Below, piece after piece: positions 1 through 7,717 of a stretch of DNA of 33,375 nt. Location of the stretch: NCBI RefSeq assembly GCF_010091945.1, contig NZ_WVIE01000036.1:1-33375 (forward strand). Reading direction: 5' to 3'. This stretch comes from Myxacorys almedinensis A. GTDB lineage: Bacteria > Cyanobacteriota > Cyanobacteriia > Leptolyngbyales > Leptolyngbyaceae. A program made the position numbers and the translations under genes. How positions within the stretch are numbered: position 1 is the first letter of the stretch; each line of letters begins with the position of its first letter. Below the pieces are notes generated by a model. That model did no database searches and had not been told where the DNA came from. It worked only from the letters and a program-made list of their open reading frames with translations.

Positions 1-14
1 GTCGATTATGTTAC

Positions 15-51
15 CCATGGGTCTGATTGGTCTCACCAGTCAGACCCATGG
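15..51. repeat. 17-bp inverted repeat / hairpin
   Basis: The arms at 15-31 and 35-51 are complementary over 17 positions with only one G:T pair, and are separated by a 3-base loop. The outer half reads CCATGGGTCTGA on one side and TCAGACCCATGG on the other. No T-tract follows on either strand, so it is not a standard intrinsic terminator. It lies just upstream of a kinase remnant. It could be a mobile palindromic repeat or a transcript-end hairpin; the sequence does not decide. Confidence 0.75.
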
Positions 52-197
52 CTATAGGGGCAGGGTCTAGTTGCTCGTGTTAACTGGTTACTATATGTGC
101 AAGCCTGCGTGAACTTCGTCATCTTTAGCATGTCGCTTTACATTGCGGTCACTGTTGACCTGAAGGTGTAATTGAGGGTCGAGTTTACTCGATACCC

Positions 198-581
198 TTG
201 GTAGAATGCAATGCCGCGCAACTCAACCAGGTGTTTATGCATCTCTTGACCAACGCGATCGATGCGATCGAAGCGTCTCAAGCACCTTCTAAAGGCACAA
301 TCACTGTCAAAACAAGCGTGATGGATGACGCTTGGGTGCATGTGTCGATTCACGATAACGGTATCGGTATCTCTGAGCAGGTGCAATCTCGAATGTTTGA
401 TCCCTTTTTTACCACCAAGCCCGTTGGTCAAGGAACAGGCTTAGGGCTAGCCGTCAGCTACCGGGTGATGGAACAGCAAGGCGGACAATTGGAGTGTCGA
501 TCGCAGCTAAACAAAGGGGCGGAATTTACAGTTATCGTACCCGTTTCAGCCGTTGGTGCTGAGGCGGCAAACGCGGCATGA
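198..581 (+). pseudogene. Sensor histidine kinase remnant (ATPase domain only)
   Basis: This encodes the catalytic HATPase_c domain of a two-component sensor kinase. The N box (NQVFMHLLTNAIDAIE), G1 (DNGIGI), F (MFDPFF) and G2 (GQGTGLGL) motifs appear in order. No sensor or His-containing dimerisation domain precedes it. The only start is a TTG at 198, and the frame is closed upstream by TGA at 156-158. The in-frame residues just before the TTG (159-197) still look kinase-like (SIPLVEC). A second frame (127-171, MSLYIAVTVDLKV then stop) also resembles the segment that normally precedes this motif, which suggests a frameshift near 160-170. It is therefore probably a decayed, 5'-truncated kinase. 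A translated 127-aa stand-alone ATPase domain cannot be excluded. The gene may also have extended beyond the left edge before disruption. Confidence 0.72.
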
Positions 582-662
582 CCCCAGCACTCTTTGCAAA
601 TGCCCAACTTTGAGCAATTTAGATGAGAATAGAGAGGCAGTGCATTCGGTTGCCGTTGAGCC

Positions 663-2078
663 TTGAATCAGCCTTCTTCTAAAGTCAATCGGTCTAACCC
701 GCAGGAAACCCATTTGAATCGGGCGCGGGCAAGTTTGCGACGGGCGTTTACAAATTACTCGCAGTATTTGCGATCGAGCAAAAATTCCGTTTTACAAGCT
801 ACGCTCAAGGATGAACTCGAAGCGCTGTCAGCTAATCTCAACAAGCTCGATACCTTTGTTGTGCGGATTGCAGTGTTTGGTCTGGTGAGCCGGGGTAAGT
901 CTGCCGTCCTAAACGCGCTCATGGGCGACCAGAAGTTTGAAACGGGTCCGCTAAACGGCGTGACGCAGCAGCCTCGCACCGTTCGCTGGTTGCCTACCGG
1001 AGGGATGGTTTCTGAACATAGTGGGATTGCCTCGCCGCAACTGGGCAAAGTCCAGATTGAGCTAATTGACACACCCGGACTTGATGAAGTCGATGGGCAC
1101 GCGCGAGCAACCATGGCGCAAGAGGTAGCCGTGCGGGCAGACTTAATTTTGTTTGTTGTGGCAGGAGATATTACTCGGACAGAATATAAGGCGCTGTGCG
1201 ATCTGCGGCAGGTGCAAAAACCGATGATTGTTGTGTTTAATAAGATCGATTTATACCCTGATCAGAGCCGCCAAGCGGTCTATGCAAATTTGCAAAAGCT
1301 AGGCGGCAGAACGGGTCGCAGTGAACGATTAGAGCAATTGCTTACTCCCGATGAGATTGTGATGGTGGCAGCAGAACCCGCACCGCTTCAGATGCGGGTG
1401 GAATATCCCGATGGTCGGGTGCTGACGGAATGGGAGACGCCGCCGCCAGAAATTGATGATCTAAAATACAAAATCCTCAAAATTTTGAACCGCGAAGGGC
1501 GATCGCTGCTGGCGCTTAACGCTCTATCGCAGGCACGGATAGCTGAAACGCAGATCGCCCAACGGATCGTTGAACTTCAAGAGGGGGAAGCAGAGGCGCT
1601 GATTTGGAAATTTACCCGCTATAAAGCGCTTGCGATCGCCCTCAACCCGATTGCCGTTCTCGACCTGATTGGGGGTGCAGTGTCTGATGTTGCCATGATT
1701 CGTGCCCTTGCCAATCTCTACGGTCTACCCATGACGCGCTACGAAGCTGGAAAACTGCTGCAAACAATTTTGATCAGTTCCGGTGGGCTGCTGTTAGGAG
1801 AACTAGGGAGCGGACTTTTACTTGGGCTAGGCAAAAGTGCATCGGCGTTAGCAACCGGAATCGATGGTTCTGCGGGGTTTTCGGCACTGGCAGGGGCTGC
1901 GATCGCGCAAGCTGGAATTGCAGGATACGGCTCGTATTCGGTCGGTCGTGCGGCACAGGTGTATCTTGAACAGGGTTGCACTTGGGGAGCGCAGGGCGCA
2001 AATACCGTAATTCGCGACATTTTAAATCAGGTCGAACCGAATACCATCATTTACCGATTGCGTCAAGAATTGATGTAA
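663..2078 (+). CDS. Era/dynamin-like GTPase with C-terminal DUF697 region
   Basis: This is a 471-aa GTP-binding protein of a cyanobacterial family annotated only as a GTPase. Visible motifs are the P-loop GLVSRGKS (residues 73-80), G3 DTPG (136-139) and G4 NKID (193-196). The N-terminal 60 residues are basic and helical. The second half (about 315-435) carries the DUF697-type segment (KALAIALNPIAVLDLIGGAV), followed by Gly/Leu/Ala-rich hydrophobic stretches. This suggests membrane association. The start is a TTG at 663; an in-frame TGA lies at 657-659 and no ATG is available before the conserved region. It probably acts in a membrane- or envelope-linked process, but its cellular role is unknown. 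It converges with the next gene on the minus strand. Confidence 0.85.
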   Translation: MNQPSSKVNRSNPQETHLNRARASLRRAFTNYSQYLRSSKNSVLQATLKDELEALSANLNKLDTFVVRIAVFGLVSRGKSAVLNALMGDQKFETGPLNGVTQQPRTVRWLPTGGMVSEHSGIASPQLGKVQIELIDTPGLDEVDGHARATMAQEVAVRADLILFVVAGDITRTEYKALCDLRQVQKPMIVVFNKIDLYPDQSRQAVYANLQKLGGRTGRSERLEQLLTPDEIVMVAAEPAPLQMRVEYPDGRVLTEWETPPPEIDDLKYKILKILNREGRSLLALNALSQARIAETQIAQRIVELQEGEAEALIWKFTRYKALAIALNPIAVLDLIGGAVSDVAMIRALANLYGLPMTRYEAGKLLQTILISSGGLLLGELGSGLLLGLGKSASALATGIDGSAGFSALAGAAIAQAGIAGYGSYSVGRAAQVYLEQGCTWGAQGANTVIRDILNQVEPNTIIYRLRQELM

Positions 2079-2165
2079 CGAGCGACGCAGTTTGAAAGGA
2101 TCAAGCTGCAAAAAGGCGCACTCATCGCGCGCCCTTAGCAAGCGGCGTGCCGAACCGAGATGACA

Positions 2166-3041
2166 TCATGCCGTTTCCCAAAGTTGCCGAATCTCATCGG
2201 GCAGAAACCCTGCCACTTCCTGAATTCGATCTTCAGAAAGCTCGTCCTTCGTGGCTGAGAACACGGCGGCAACGGCTTCTTCTGGCGGCACAGCGGGGGC
2301 TAATCCGCCCTCCTGACGAATCCGAAACAAAAACGTATCTGCCTTAATCTTTAGGGGCGGACGTACCCGGCTCAGAAAATGCACGATCGGGTTGGTGTCT
2401 TCCCACAGATCAGCAACTTCGGTGGCAAGCGGCGTCGCGGCATAAAGCGTCTTGTCGTCGTTGCCTTTTTCCATCGGCACCTGCAACTCTTGGCTCACAT
2501 GGTCTACCGCCTCGTTTGTCATCATGTCGCGCATCGTGCGGAATACAACTTCTGTAATGTCTCTTGCATCATATAAGCTGTCGAGTTCCGCTTTGATCAT
2601 CACCTTTTCTAAAAACGGTGTATCTTTGGTTGCGATCGGAGTGGTCTCACCCTTTTCCAGAGCTTTTGGCGGATTAGCGATCATGTCTGCCAGCATGTCC
2701 CGCCCTTTCTGCGTCAGTTCGGCTTTCTCAAACTCAATTAAATGTGGCAAGGGACCATCCGACGCGCCATAGGTGTTAGCGATGCGTAACCCAAACTCTT
2801 CCGCGTTCACGGCATCCGGCACATCTTCCTGATTGCCATAGGCATTGCCTGAAAATTGAGCGTTAATGTACTGACGCTGGTTTAAATAGTCTAAATGCCC
2901 CAAAAAGTCAGCTTGGGTTAGCTTTATCCCAGCAAAATCTGCCTCTCTAAACTTGACCGGATCAGGCCCTGGACTTTTGTCGCACTCATCGATCCGTCTT
3001 AGCATGATATACACCACATCATCGCGAATGGAAATTGGCAT
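2166..3041 (-). CDS. Winged-helix-like / DUF2267 domain protein
   Basis: This 291-aa soluble protein has no assigned function. The C-terminal half (about 155-290) resembles DUF2267 helical repeats: one copy around DITEVVFRTMRDMM (161-174), with the rest ending in EEAVAAVFSATKDELSEDRI and LPDEIRQLWE (254-289). The first 120 residues look like a winged-helix module, with LTQADFLGHLDYLNQRQYI followed later by LTQKGRDML; this assignment is by eye. The ATG start is backed by a GGAG at 3048-3051, six bases upstream. It is divergent from the YbjN gene across a 341-bp gap. A regulatory or stress role is possible but not shown. Confidence 0.75.
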   Translation of the reverse strand: MPISIRDDVVYIMLRRIDECDKSPGPDPVKFREADFAGIKLTQADFLGHLDYLNQRQYINAQFSGNAYGNQEDVPDAVNAEEFGLRIANTYGASDGPLPHLIEFEKAELTQKGRDMLADMIANPPKALEKGETTPIATKDTPFLEKVMIKAELDSLYDARDITEVVFRTMRDMMTNEAVDHVSQELQVPMEKGNDDKTLYAATPLATEVADLWEDTNPIVHFLSRVRPPLKIKADTFLFRIRQEGGLAPAVPPEEAVAAVFSATKDELSEDRIQEVAGFLPDEIRQLWETA

Positions 3042-3382
3042 AGTAATCTCCTATAAGGTGTCCTTTAGTTGAATGACAGCACAGTTACAAACTGCTTGAC
3101 ACTCAAAACTATTACGTACCGTATTAGGATACTCATCTACCAGGGGGATCATCTCGGTCAAACAACCCTCTGTCAGTAGTTGAATTTGTGGTTAAGATGC
3201 AACGCCTAAAAATAAGAGCTCAAACCCTCCAATCTCTGCTACAAAGATGAAGGATGAAGATAGGTAAAATTCTGAGTCATAGCTGTTGAACTAAACGCTA
3301 CCGTAAATCCTAGTTACTCTGCTAAACATGCCAGCAAATCGATCACACTCGTAAACCGATCACACCATAAACAAACGTACTT
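3042..3382. other. 341-bp divergent intergenic region
   Basis: This separates the minus-strand DUF2267 gene from the plus-strand YbjN gene and must hold both promoters. A TTGACA hexamer occurs at 3096-3101, but I find no convincing -10 box at the right spacing. No ORF longer than a few codons, no tRNA and no clear hairpin was seen. Confidence 0.5.
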
Positions 3383-3844
3383 ATGACAAGCTATCCATCT
3401 GAGCCAGACCTAACTAGCTCATTGCCTTCGAGCGAGACCGATATTATTGAAGTGATTGAAACCGTGATTGCTAGTCTCGATCAGAGCGATAGCGCCATGG
3501 TAAACCAAACTGATGGGGGTCATCTCTGGAAATTTAAGTACGGCAGCGTTGAGGTGTTTGTACAGCTAACGGGCACCAGCGACGAAGATACCTTTACCGT
3601 TTGGTCAAGCGTGTTGGGTTTGCCTGCCCAAAACGAGCCGCAACTCATGAAAAAACTGCTAGAAATGAACTGGTTAAGTACATTTGAAGCGTGCTTTGGG
3701 ATCTTTAACGCTCAAATTGTGGTGCTGTCGAGCCGGACGGTAGCAGAGTTGTCTCCGGGCGAGGTCTCCCGACTGATTACGGTGGTTGCTACGATCGCAG
3801 ACGATAACGACGAATTGCTGCAAGCTGAGTTTGGCATCAAATAA
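3383..3844 (+). CDS. YbjN domain-containing protein
   Basis: This 153-aa protein matches the YbjN family (type III secretion chaperone-like fold), which is common in cyanobacteria. Diagnostic stretches are VEVFVQLTGTSDEDTFTVWS, the LMKKLLEMNWLSTFEACFGI segment around residues 90-110, and the C-terminal ELSPGEVSRLITVVATIADD. The N-terminal 20 residues are Ser/Pro/Asp-rich and probably disordered. No signal peptide or membrane segment is present, so it is cytoplasmic. Family members are linked loosely to stress responses and protein interactions; the biochemical function is not established. The gene converges with the carotenoid-protein gene, and hairpins lie between them. Confidence 0.85.
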   Translation: MTSYPSEPDLTSSLPSSETDIIEVIETVIASLDQSDSAMVNQTDGGHLWKFKYGSVEVFVQLTGTSDEDTFTVWSSVLGLPAQNEPQLMKKLLEMNWLSTFEACFGIFNAQIVVLSSRTVAELSPGEVSRLITVVATIADDNDELLQAEFGIK

Positions 3845-3852
3845 TCACAAAA

Positions 3853-3902
3853 GGGCGCGGTTTGCCGCTATGCAGGCAAACCCAAGCTAGCGAACCGCAC
3901 CC
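3853..3902. terminator. Overlapping hairpins between convergent genes
   Basis: GGTTTGCC (3859-3866) pairs perfectly with GGCAAACC (3875-3882). The overlapping segment GGGCGCGGTT (3853-3862) can instead pair with AACCGCACCC (3893-3902) at nine of ten positions. The two foldings exclude each other. The site sits between the ends of the YbjN gene (plus) and the OCP-like gene (minus), so a bidirectional terminator is the simplest reading. No long T-tract is present. Confidence 0.5.
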
Positions 3903-3943
3903 TCAGCTTTACACTTCAACATTCAACTTCAAAATTTAACCCA

Positions 3944-4408
3944 TTAGTCCTCCGTCGGAGTTCCCATTTCCATGACGGCGCTCCGCATGAAGTTAATGCG
4001 TTGCTCAAACGTCAGCTTCTTGATCATTTCTGTAAATGAATCGGTTTCGCTGGGCAACTGGTAGTCAGACGGCACTTGGATAATAGAGCCATCTTCCATG
4101 CCTTGCCCCAACAGCAGCCAGACTTCCAGTCTTGCGCTGGAACTCAGAGCACTATAGGTGCGCCCCCATTCGCTCGTCGCCCCACTGAGAATATCTTGTT
4201 GGGCTTGTAGCTGCTGCTCGGGAGAAAGTTCTTGGATGCGATCGTAGTAGGCACGAGCCGCAACATCAGCACTATGAGCCGGGTCAGGGGTCAAATTATC
4301 TTTAATGTCTAGATACCCAAACCACAGTAGGGCAAGCTGTGTATCCACATCATAGCGGCGAAATGCCTCTAATGCTTGAGTGGTGTCTTGATCGGTTGCG
4401 TAGGTCAT
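3944..4408 (-). CDS. Helical carotenoid protein (OCP N-terminal domain homologue)
   Basis: This is a stand-alone homologue of the carotenoid-binding N-terminal domain of orange carotenoid protein, without the NTF2-like C-terminal domain. In this family such proteins bind a keto-carotenoid and quench singlet oxygen and/or phycobilisome excitation. Counting from the ATG, it is 154 aa. Residues corresponding to OCP Trp41 and Tyr44 are kept (LLWFGY, Trp29 and Tyr32), as are Trp110 (Trp97) and Arg155 (Arg142 in NFMRSAVMEMG). The position of OCP Trp101 is Leu (SALSSS), and that of Asn104 is Ser. I chose the ATG at 4408 because GGAG lies six bases upstream. A TTG at 4450 would add 14 residues. No ketolase, FRP or C-terminal-domain homologue is adjacent. 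The family call is secure by motif; the ligand is inferred. Confidence 0.85.
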   Translation of the reverse strand: MTYATDQDTTQALEAFRRYDVDTQLALLWFGYLDIKDNLTPDPAHSADVAARAYYDRIQELSPEQQLQAQQDILSGATSEWGRTYSALSSSARLEVWLLLGQGMEDGSIIQVPSDYQLPSETDSFTEMIKKLTFEQRINFMRSAVMEMGTPTED

Positions 4409-4414
4409 AAGATA

Positions 4415-4418
4415 CTCC
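4415..4418 (-). promoter_or_regulatory. Ribosome binding site deciding the OCP-like start
   Basis: On the minus strand GGAG is followed by TATCTT and then ATG (4408-4406). This is good Shine-Dalgarno spacing. The upstream TTG at 4450 has no comparable site, so the ATG is preferred. Confidence 0.6.
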
Positions 4419-4676
4419 AAAAGTGGATCAAACTGGCTTCTGTCCGGCAATTAATGGCGGCTAATTGACCGGAGCTAAGAGGCGCAGTTTGTCGCGTTTT
4501 ATCTGTTCTTGACATACCTTAACGACGCAATCTCAGCCCATAACCTAGACAAAGATAGAGACGAAACACTGAGCGTTAGACAGAGGTATTTGCTGATACG
4601 CTTTGAGAGTGACGGTTTTGCCGATCCCTTCCACAAGAGTGACCTTTCCAAATATCAACCGGATTAATCAAGAAAA

Positions 4677-5474
4677 ATGGAAACGTGGCGACTCATTCCT
4701 CTGATCCACGGGGCGGGGCATAGGCAAATGGCGATCGATCGGTGGCTGCTAGAGCAGCATCGCTTGGGCGTACATCCACCCACCTTACGGTTTTACACAT
4801 GGTCGCCGGTTGCCCTTTCGTTGGGCTATCATCAACGCCGCTACCCAGACGCTTGGAATTGCTTACAGTGGAGTAGTGATGCCGGTTCTGCGCCCGTGCC
4901 TGCCCCTCCCATTGCCCTGGTTCGGCGACCAAGCGGGGGACGCGCTGTTCTGCACCAAGGGGATCTGACCTATGCCATCATCACCTCTGGGCTGTCTGGC
5001 AGCCGACTGCAAGCCTATCGCACCCTGTGTGAGTTTTTGATCCAAGGATGGCGTGCCCTCGGCGTTGAGCTTGATTATGGGCAGGCGCGGCGCGGCTACA
5101 TTCACAACCCCAACTGTTTTGGCACCGCCACGATCGCTGATCTGGTGACTGCCGATGGGGCAAAACTGATCGGGAGCGCCCAATTGCGATACGATTCTGC
5201 GATTTTGCAGCATGGCTCTATGCGGTTAGAACCCGATGCTCACCTGTTTAAGCAAGTGTTTGAAGCTGATCTACACATGCCCAGATTAAATCTATCGCTT
5301 ACGGGAGAGGCACTACGGGATGCTGTGATGCAGGCGCTGATTGATGCCGCGATCGCACAGTTTCAGATCAACCTAGTTGAGCAACCTTTAACCCCATCAG
5401 AATGGCAGCAAATTGATCAAACCAATCCAACTTTCTTATGGCGTAATCAGGATTTATTCAGCAACGCCCACTAG
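4677..5474 (+). CDS. Lipoate/octanoate protein ligase family (LipM-like)
   Basis: This 265-aa protein belongs to the biotin/lipoate A/B ligase superfamily. These enzymes transfer octanoate or lipoate to lipoyl domains of 2-oxoacid dehydrogenases and glycine-cleavage H protein. The RRPSGGRAVLHQGDLTYA block (about 83-100) is the characteristic motif. The active-site Lys sits in AKLIGSAQLR (Lys163). NPNCF puts a Cys at 147, the position where LipM-type octanoyltransferases carry their nucleophile, and ILQHGSM (176-182) follows as in LipM. The sequence therefore fits amidotransfer/octanoyltransfer better than an ATP-dependent LplA. The ATG start gives a full-length family member. The debranching-enzyme gene follows after 83 bp on the same strand, with no obvious functional link. 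Confidence 0.82.
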   Translation: METWRLIPLIHGAGHRQMAIDRWLLEQHRLGVHPPTLRFYTWSPVALSLGYHQRRYPDAWNCLQWSSDAGSAPVPAPPIALVRRPSGGRAVLHQGDLTYAIITSGLSGSRLQAYRTLCEFLIQGWRALGVELDYGQARRGYIHNPNCFGTATIADLVTADGAKLIGSAQLRYDSAILQHGSMRLEPDAHLFKQVFEADLHMPRLNLSLTGEALRDAVMQALIDAAIAQFQINLVEQPLTPSEWQQIDQTNPTFLWRNQDLFSNAH

Positions 5475-5557
5475 AATTTCAAAGGATAGTAGACAATTCT
5501 AACGGCTAAAGCGGTGTTGCCTCGATATTCGATAGATGCAGGAAGGGAGCGAAAGGG

Positions 5558-7561
5558 ATGGTGATTGACTTTGGGCGCGAGATTTGCGGCGCACTAGAAA
5601 CGGCAGAAACGCGAGAATGGTTGGTCACCAATGGCATCGGAGGGTTTGCCTCTGGTACGATCGCCGGGATGCTGACGCGGCGCTATCATGGCTTGCTGAT
5701 CGCTGCCCTCAAGCCGCCCCTGCAACGAACCCTACTGCTTGCCAACCTCGAAGACACTGTGCGTTATGGGGACGAGATTTATCCGTTAGCCACCATACGC
5801 TGGTCAGATGGCATTGTCAGACCCAAAGGTTATCAGCACATTGAGCGCTTTTATTTAGAAGGAACAATTCCGGTTTGGCAGTATGCGTGCGGCGATGCGC
5901 GGCTGGAAAAGCGAGTCTGGATGCAGCAAGGAGAAAACACAACCTATGTGCAATATTATCTGCATCGGTCAACGCAGCCTCTAACGCTTGTGTTTAAGTC
6001 GATGGTAAATTATCGTGATTACCACGGTGATACGGTGGGCAACGGTTGGAAGATGGAAGTTGAATCGGTAGAACATGGTGTTCGAGTCAGCGCGTTTCCT
6101 GAGGCTGTGCCGTTTTACCTGTTGTGTGGAGGCAATGTTTCCCTATTTCATGAGTGGCATTACGGGTTTGACTTGGCGATCGAACGGGAGCGGGGACTGA
6201 GCGATCGCGATGATCATCTTCATGTTGCTACGTTTCAAGCCACGTTAGAACCGGGACAAGCCCTCACTTTTGCAGCGAGTACAGAGGCGCATCCTAACTT
6301 AGATAGCGAAAGTGCCCTGCGATCGCAGCAAGTGTATGAGCAGCGACTTTACGATCGCTGGAAAATTGACTTTCAAGGAACCCTACAAAGCAGCCGGCTC
6401 AAGCAAGTTGAAAGTAGCCCACCGTGGATTCGCCAGTTGATTTTGGCGGCAGATCAGTTTATTGTTACACGCACCCAGCCCCACAACCCCCATGGGAAAA
6501 CGATTATTGCAGGCTATCCCTGGTTTGGTGATTGGGGACGGGATACGATGATCAGCCTGCCTGGGCTAACGCTGACCACCGGGCGCACCGAACTCGCGCG
6601 ATCGATTATTCAAACCTTTGCTCAATCGGTGGATCAAGGAATGCTGCCCAATCGCTTTCCCGATGCCGGAGAAACGCCCGAATATAACACTGTTGATGCA
6701 ACGCTTTGGTATTTCATTGCGATTTATTCTTATTACACAGCTACGGATGATCAAGATTTAATCGAGGCATTGTTTCCAGTGTTGGCAGATATTATTGATT
6801 GGCATTGTCGCGGTACTCGATATAGCATTCACCTCGATGCTGCTGATGGATTGCTTTATGCAGGAGAACCGGGCACACAACTCACCTGGATGGATGCCAA
6901 AGTAGAAGGTTGGGTAGTAACGCCGCGCATCGGCAAACCAATAGAAGTCAATGCCCTGTGGTATAACGCGCTCCGGATCATGGCAAAGTTTGCCCGCCAA
7001 ATTGGCAAGCCTCATCGTGAATATGATGCGATGGCAGAGCGGGTATTGATCCGGTTTTCGCGCTTTTGGAACGAGGCGTCGGGCTACTGCTACGATGTGC
7101 TAGACAGCCCTGAGGGCAATGATGGGGCGCTGCGTCCCAATCAACTATTTGCGGTGGCGTTGCCAGAAAGCCCTCTGTCTGCCCATCAGCAAAAAGCCGT
7201 GGTGGATGCCTGTTCGCGATCGCTGCTCACTTCGTATGGGCTGCGATCGCTTGATCCCAAACATCCCAACTATCAGGGGCAGTATGGCGGCAATCCTAAG
7301 CAGCGCGATGGAGCCTATCATCAGGGCACCGTTTGGGGGTGGCTGATGGGCACGTATGCGATCGCCCATCATCGCGTATATGCTGACCCGGTGATGGCAC
7401 GGCAATTTCTAGAGCCGATGGCAAATCATCTAACCGCGAGTGGGTTAGGAAGCCTGAGCGAAATTTTCGATGGGGACGCGCCGATGATGCCCCACGGCTG
7501 TTTTGCTCAAGCGTGGACGGTAGCAGAAGTGTTGCGAGCCTGGTTTGCGATCGCTAGTTAA
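5558..7561 (+). CDS. Amylo-alpha-1,6-glucosidase (glycogen debranching enzyme)
   Basis: This 667-aa enzyme hydrolyses alpha-1,6 branch points in glycogen in the cytoplasm. It has the archaeal/bacterial-type layout of GDE_N (about 17-230, opening with WLVTNGIGGFASGT and RRYHGLL) and the alpha/alpha-barrel GDE_C catalytic domain (about 285-665). The hallmark AGYPWFGDWGRDTMIS (318-333) is intact, as are PNRFPD, EYNTVDATLW, and the C-terminal GTVWGWLMG and SEIFDGD. No signal peptide is present. The ATG at 5558 follows a purine-rich AGGGAGCGAAAGGG. In a photoautotroph it would act with glycogen phosphorylase during dark breakdown. Length and motifs are normal for the family. Confidence 0.92.
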   Translation: MVIDFGREICGALETAETREWLVTNGIGGFASGTIAGMLTRRYHGLLIAALKPPLQRTLLLANLEDTVRYGDEIYPLATIRWSDGIVRPKGYQHIERFYLEGTIPVWQYACGDARLEKRVWMQQGENTTYVQYYLHRSTQPLTLVFKSMVNYRDYHGDTVGNGWKMEVESVEHGVRVSAFPEAVPFYLLCGGNVSLFHEWHYGFDLAIERERGLSDRDDHLHVATFQATLEPGQALTFAASTEAHPNLDSESALRSQQVYEQRLYDRWKIDFQGTLQSSRLKQVESSPPWIRQLILAADQFIVTRTQPHNPHGKTIIAGYPWFGDWGRDTMISLPGLTLTTGRTELARSIIQTFAQSVDQGMLPNRFPDAGETPEYNTVDATLWYFIAIYSYYTATDDQDLIEALFPVLADIIDWHCRGTRYSIHLDAADGLLYAGEPGTQLTWMDAKVEGWVVTPRIGKPIEVNALWYNALRIMAKFARQIGKPHREYDAMAERVLIRFSRFWNEASGYCYDVLDSPEGNDGALRPNQLFAVALPESPLSAHQQKAVVDACSRSLLTSYGLRSLDPKHPNYQGQYGGNPKQRDGAYHQGTVWGWLMGTYAIAHHRVYADPVMARQFLEPMANHLTASGLGSLSEIFDGDAPMMPHGCFAQAWTVAEVLRAWFAIAS

Positions 7562-7591
7562 TTTGCTCTTGAAGGGGAGCATTCTAGTTTT

Positions 7592-7652
7592 GCAAATTCG
7601 CCCTCATCCCCCAATCCCTTCTCCTAGTTTGGGAAAAGGGGAGCCAATTTGC
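7592..7652. repeat. Palindromic C-rich/G-rich cyanobacterial intergenic repeat
   Basis: GCAAATT (7592-7598) and AATTTGC (7646-7652) are perfect inverted ends. They enclose a C-rich block (CCCTCATCCCCCAATCCC) and a G-rich partner (GGGAAAAGGGGAGCC). This resembles the CCCTCATCCCC...AAGGGGAG elements scattered between genes in many filamentous cyanobacteria (from memory). It lies between the debranching-enzyme gene and the CSP41b-like gene and may also help end transcription. Confidence 0.55.
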
Positions 7653-7717
7653 TGGGGCGATTCGCCAATCGCCATAAAATAAAAAGTTGTTGTCAGTAGG
7701 ATAGGAGCGATCGCACC

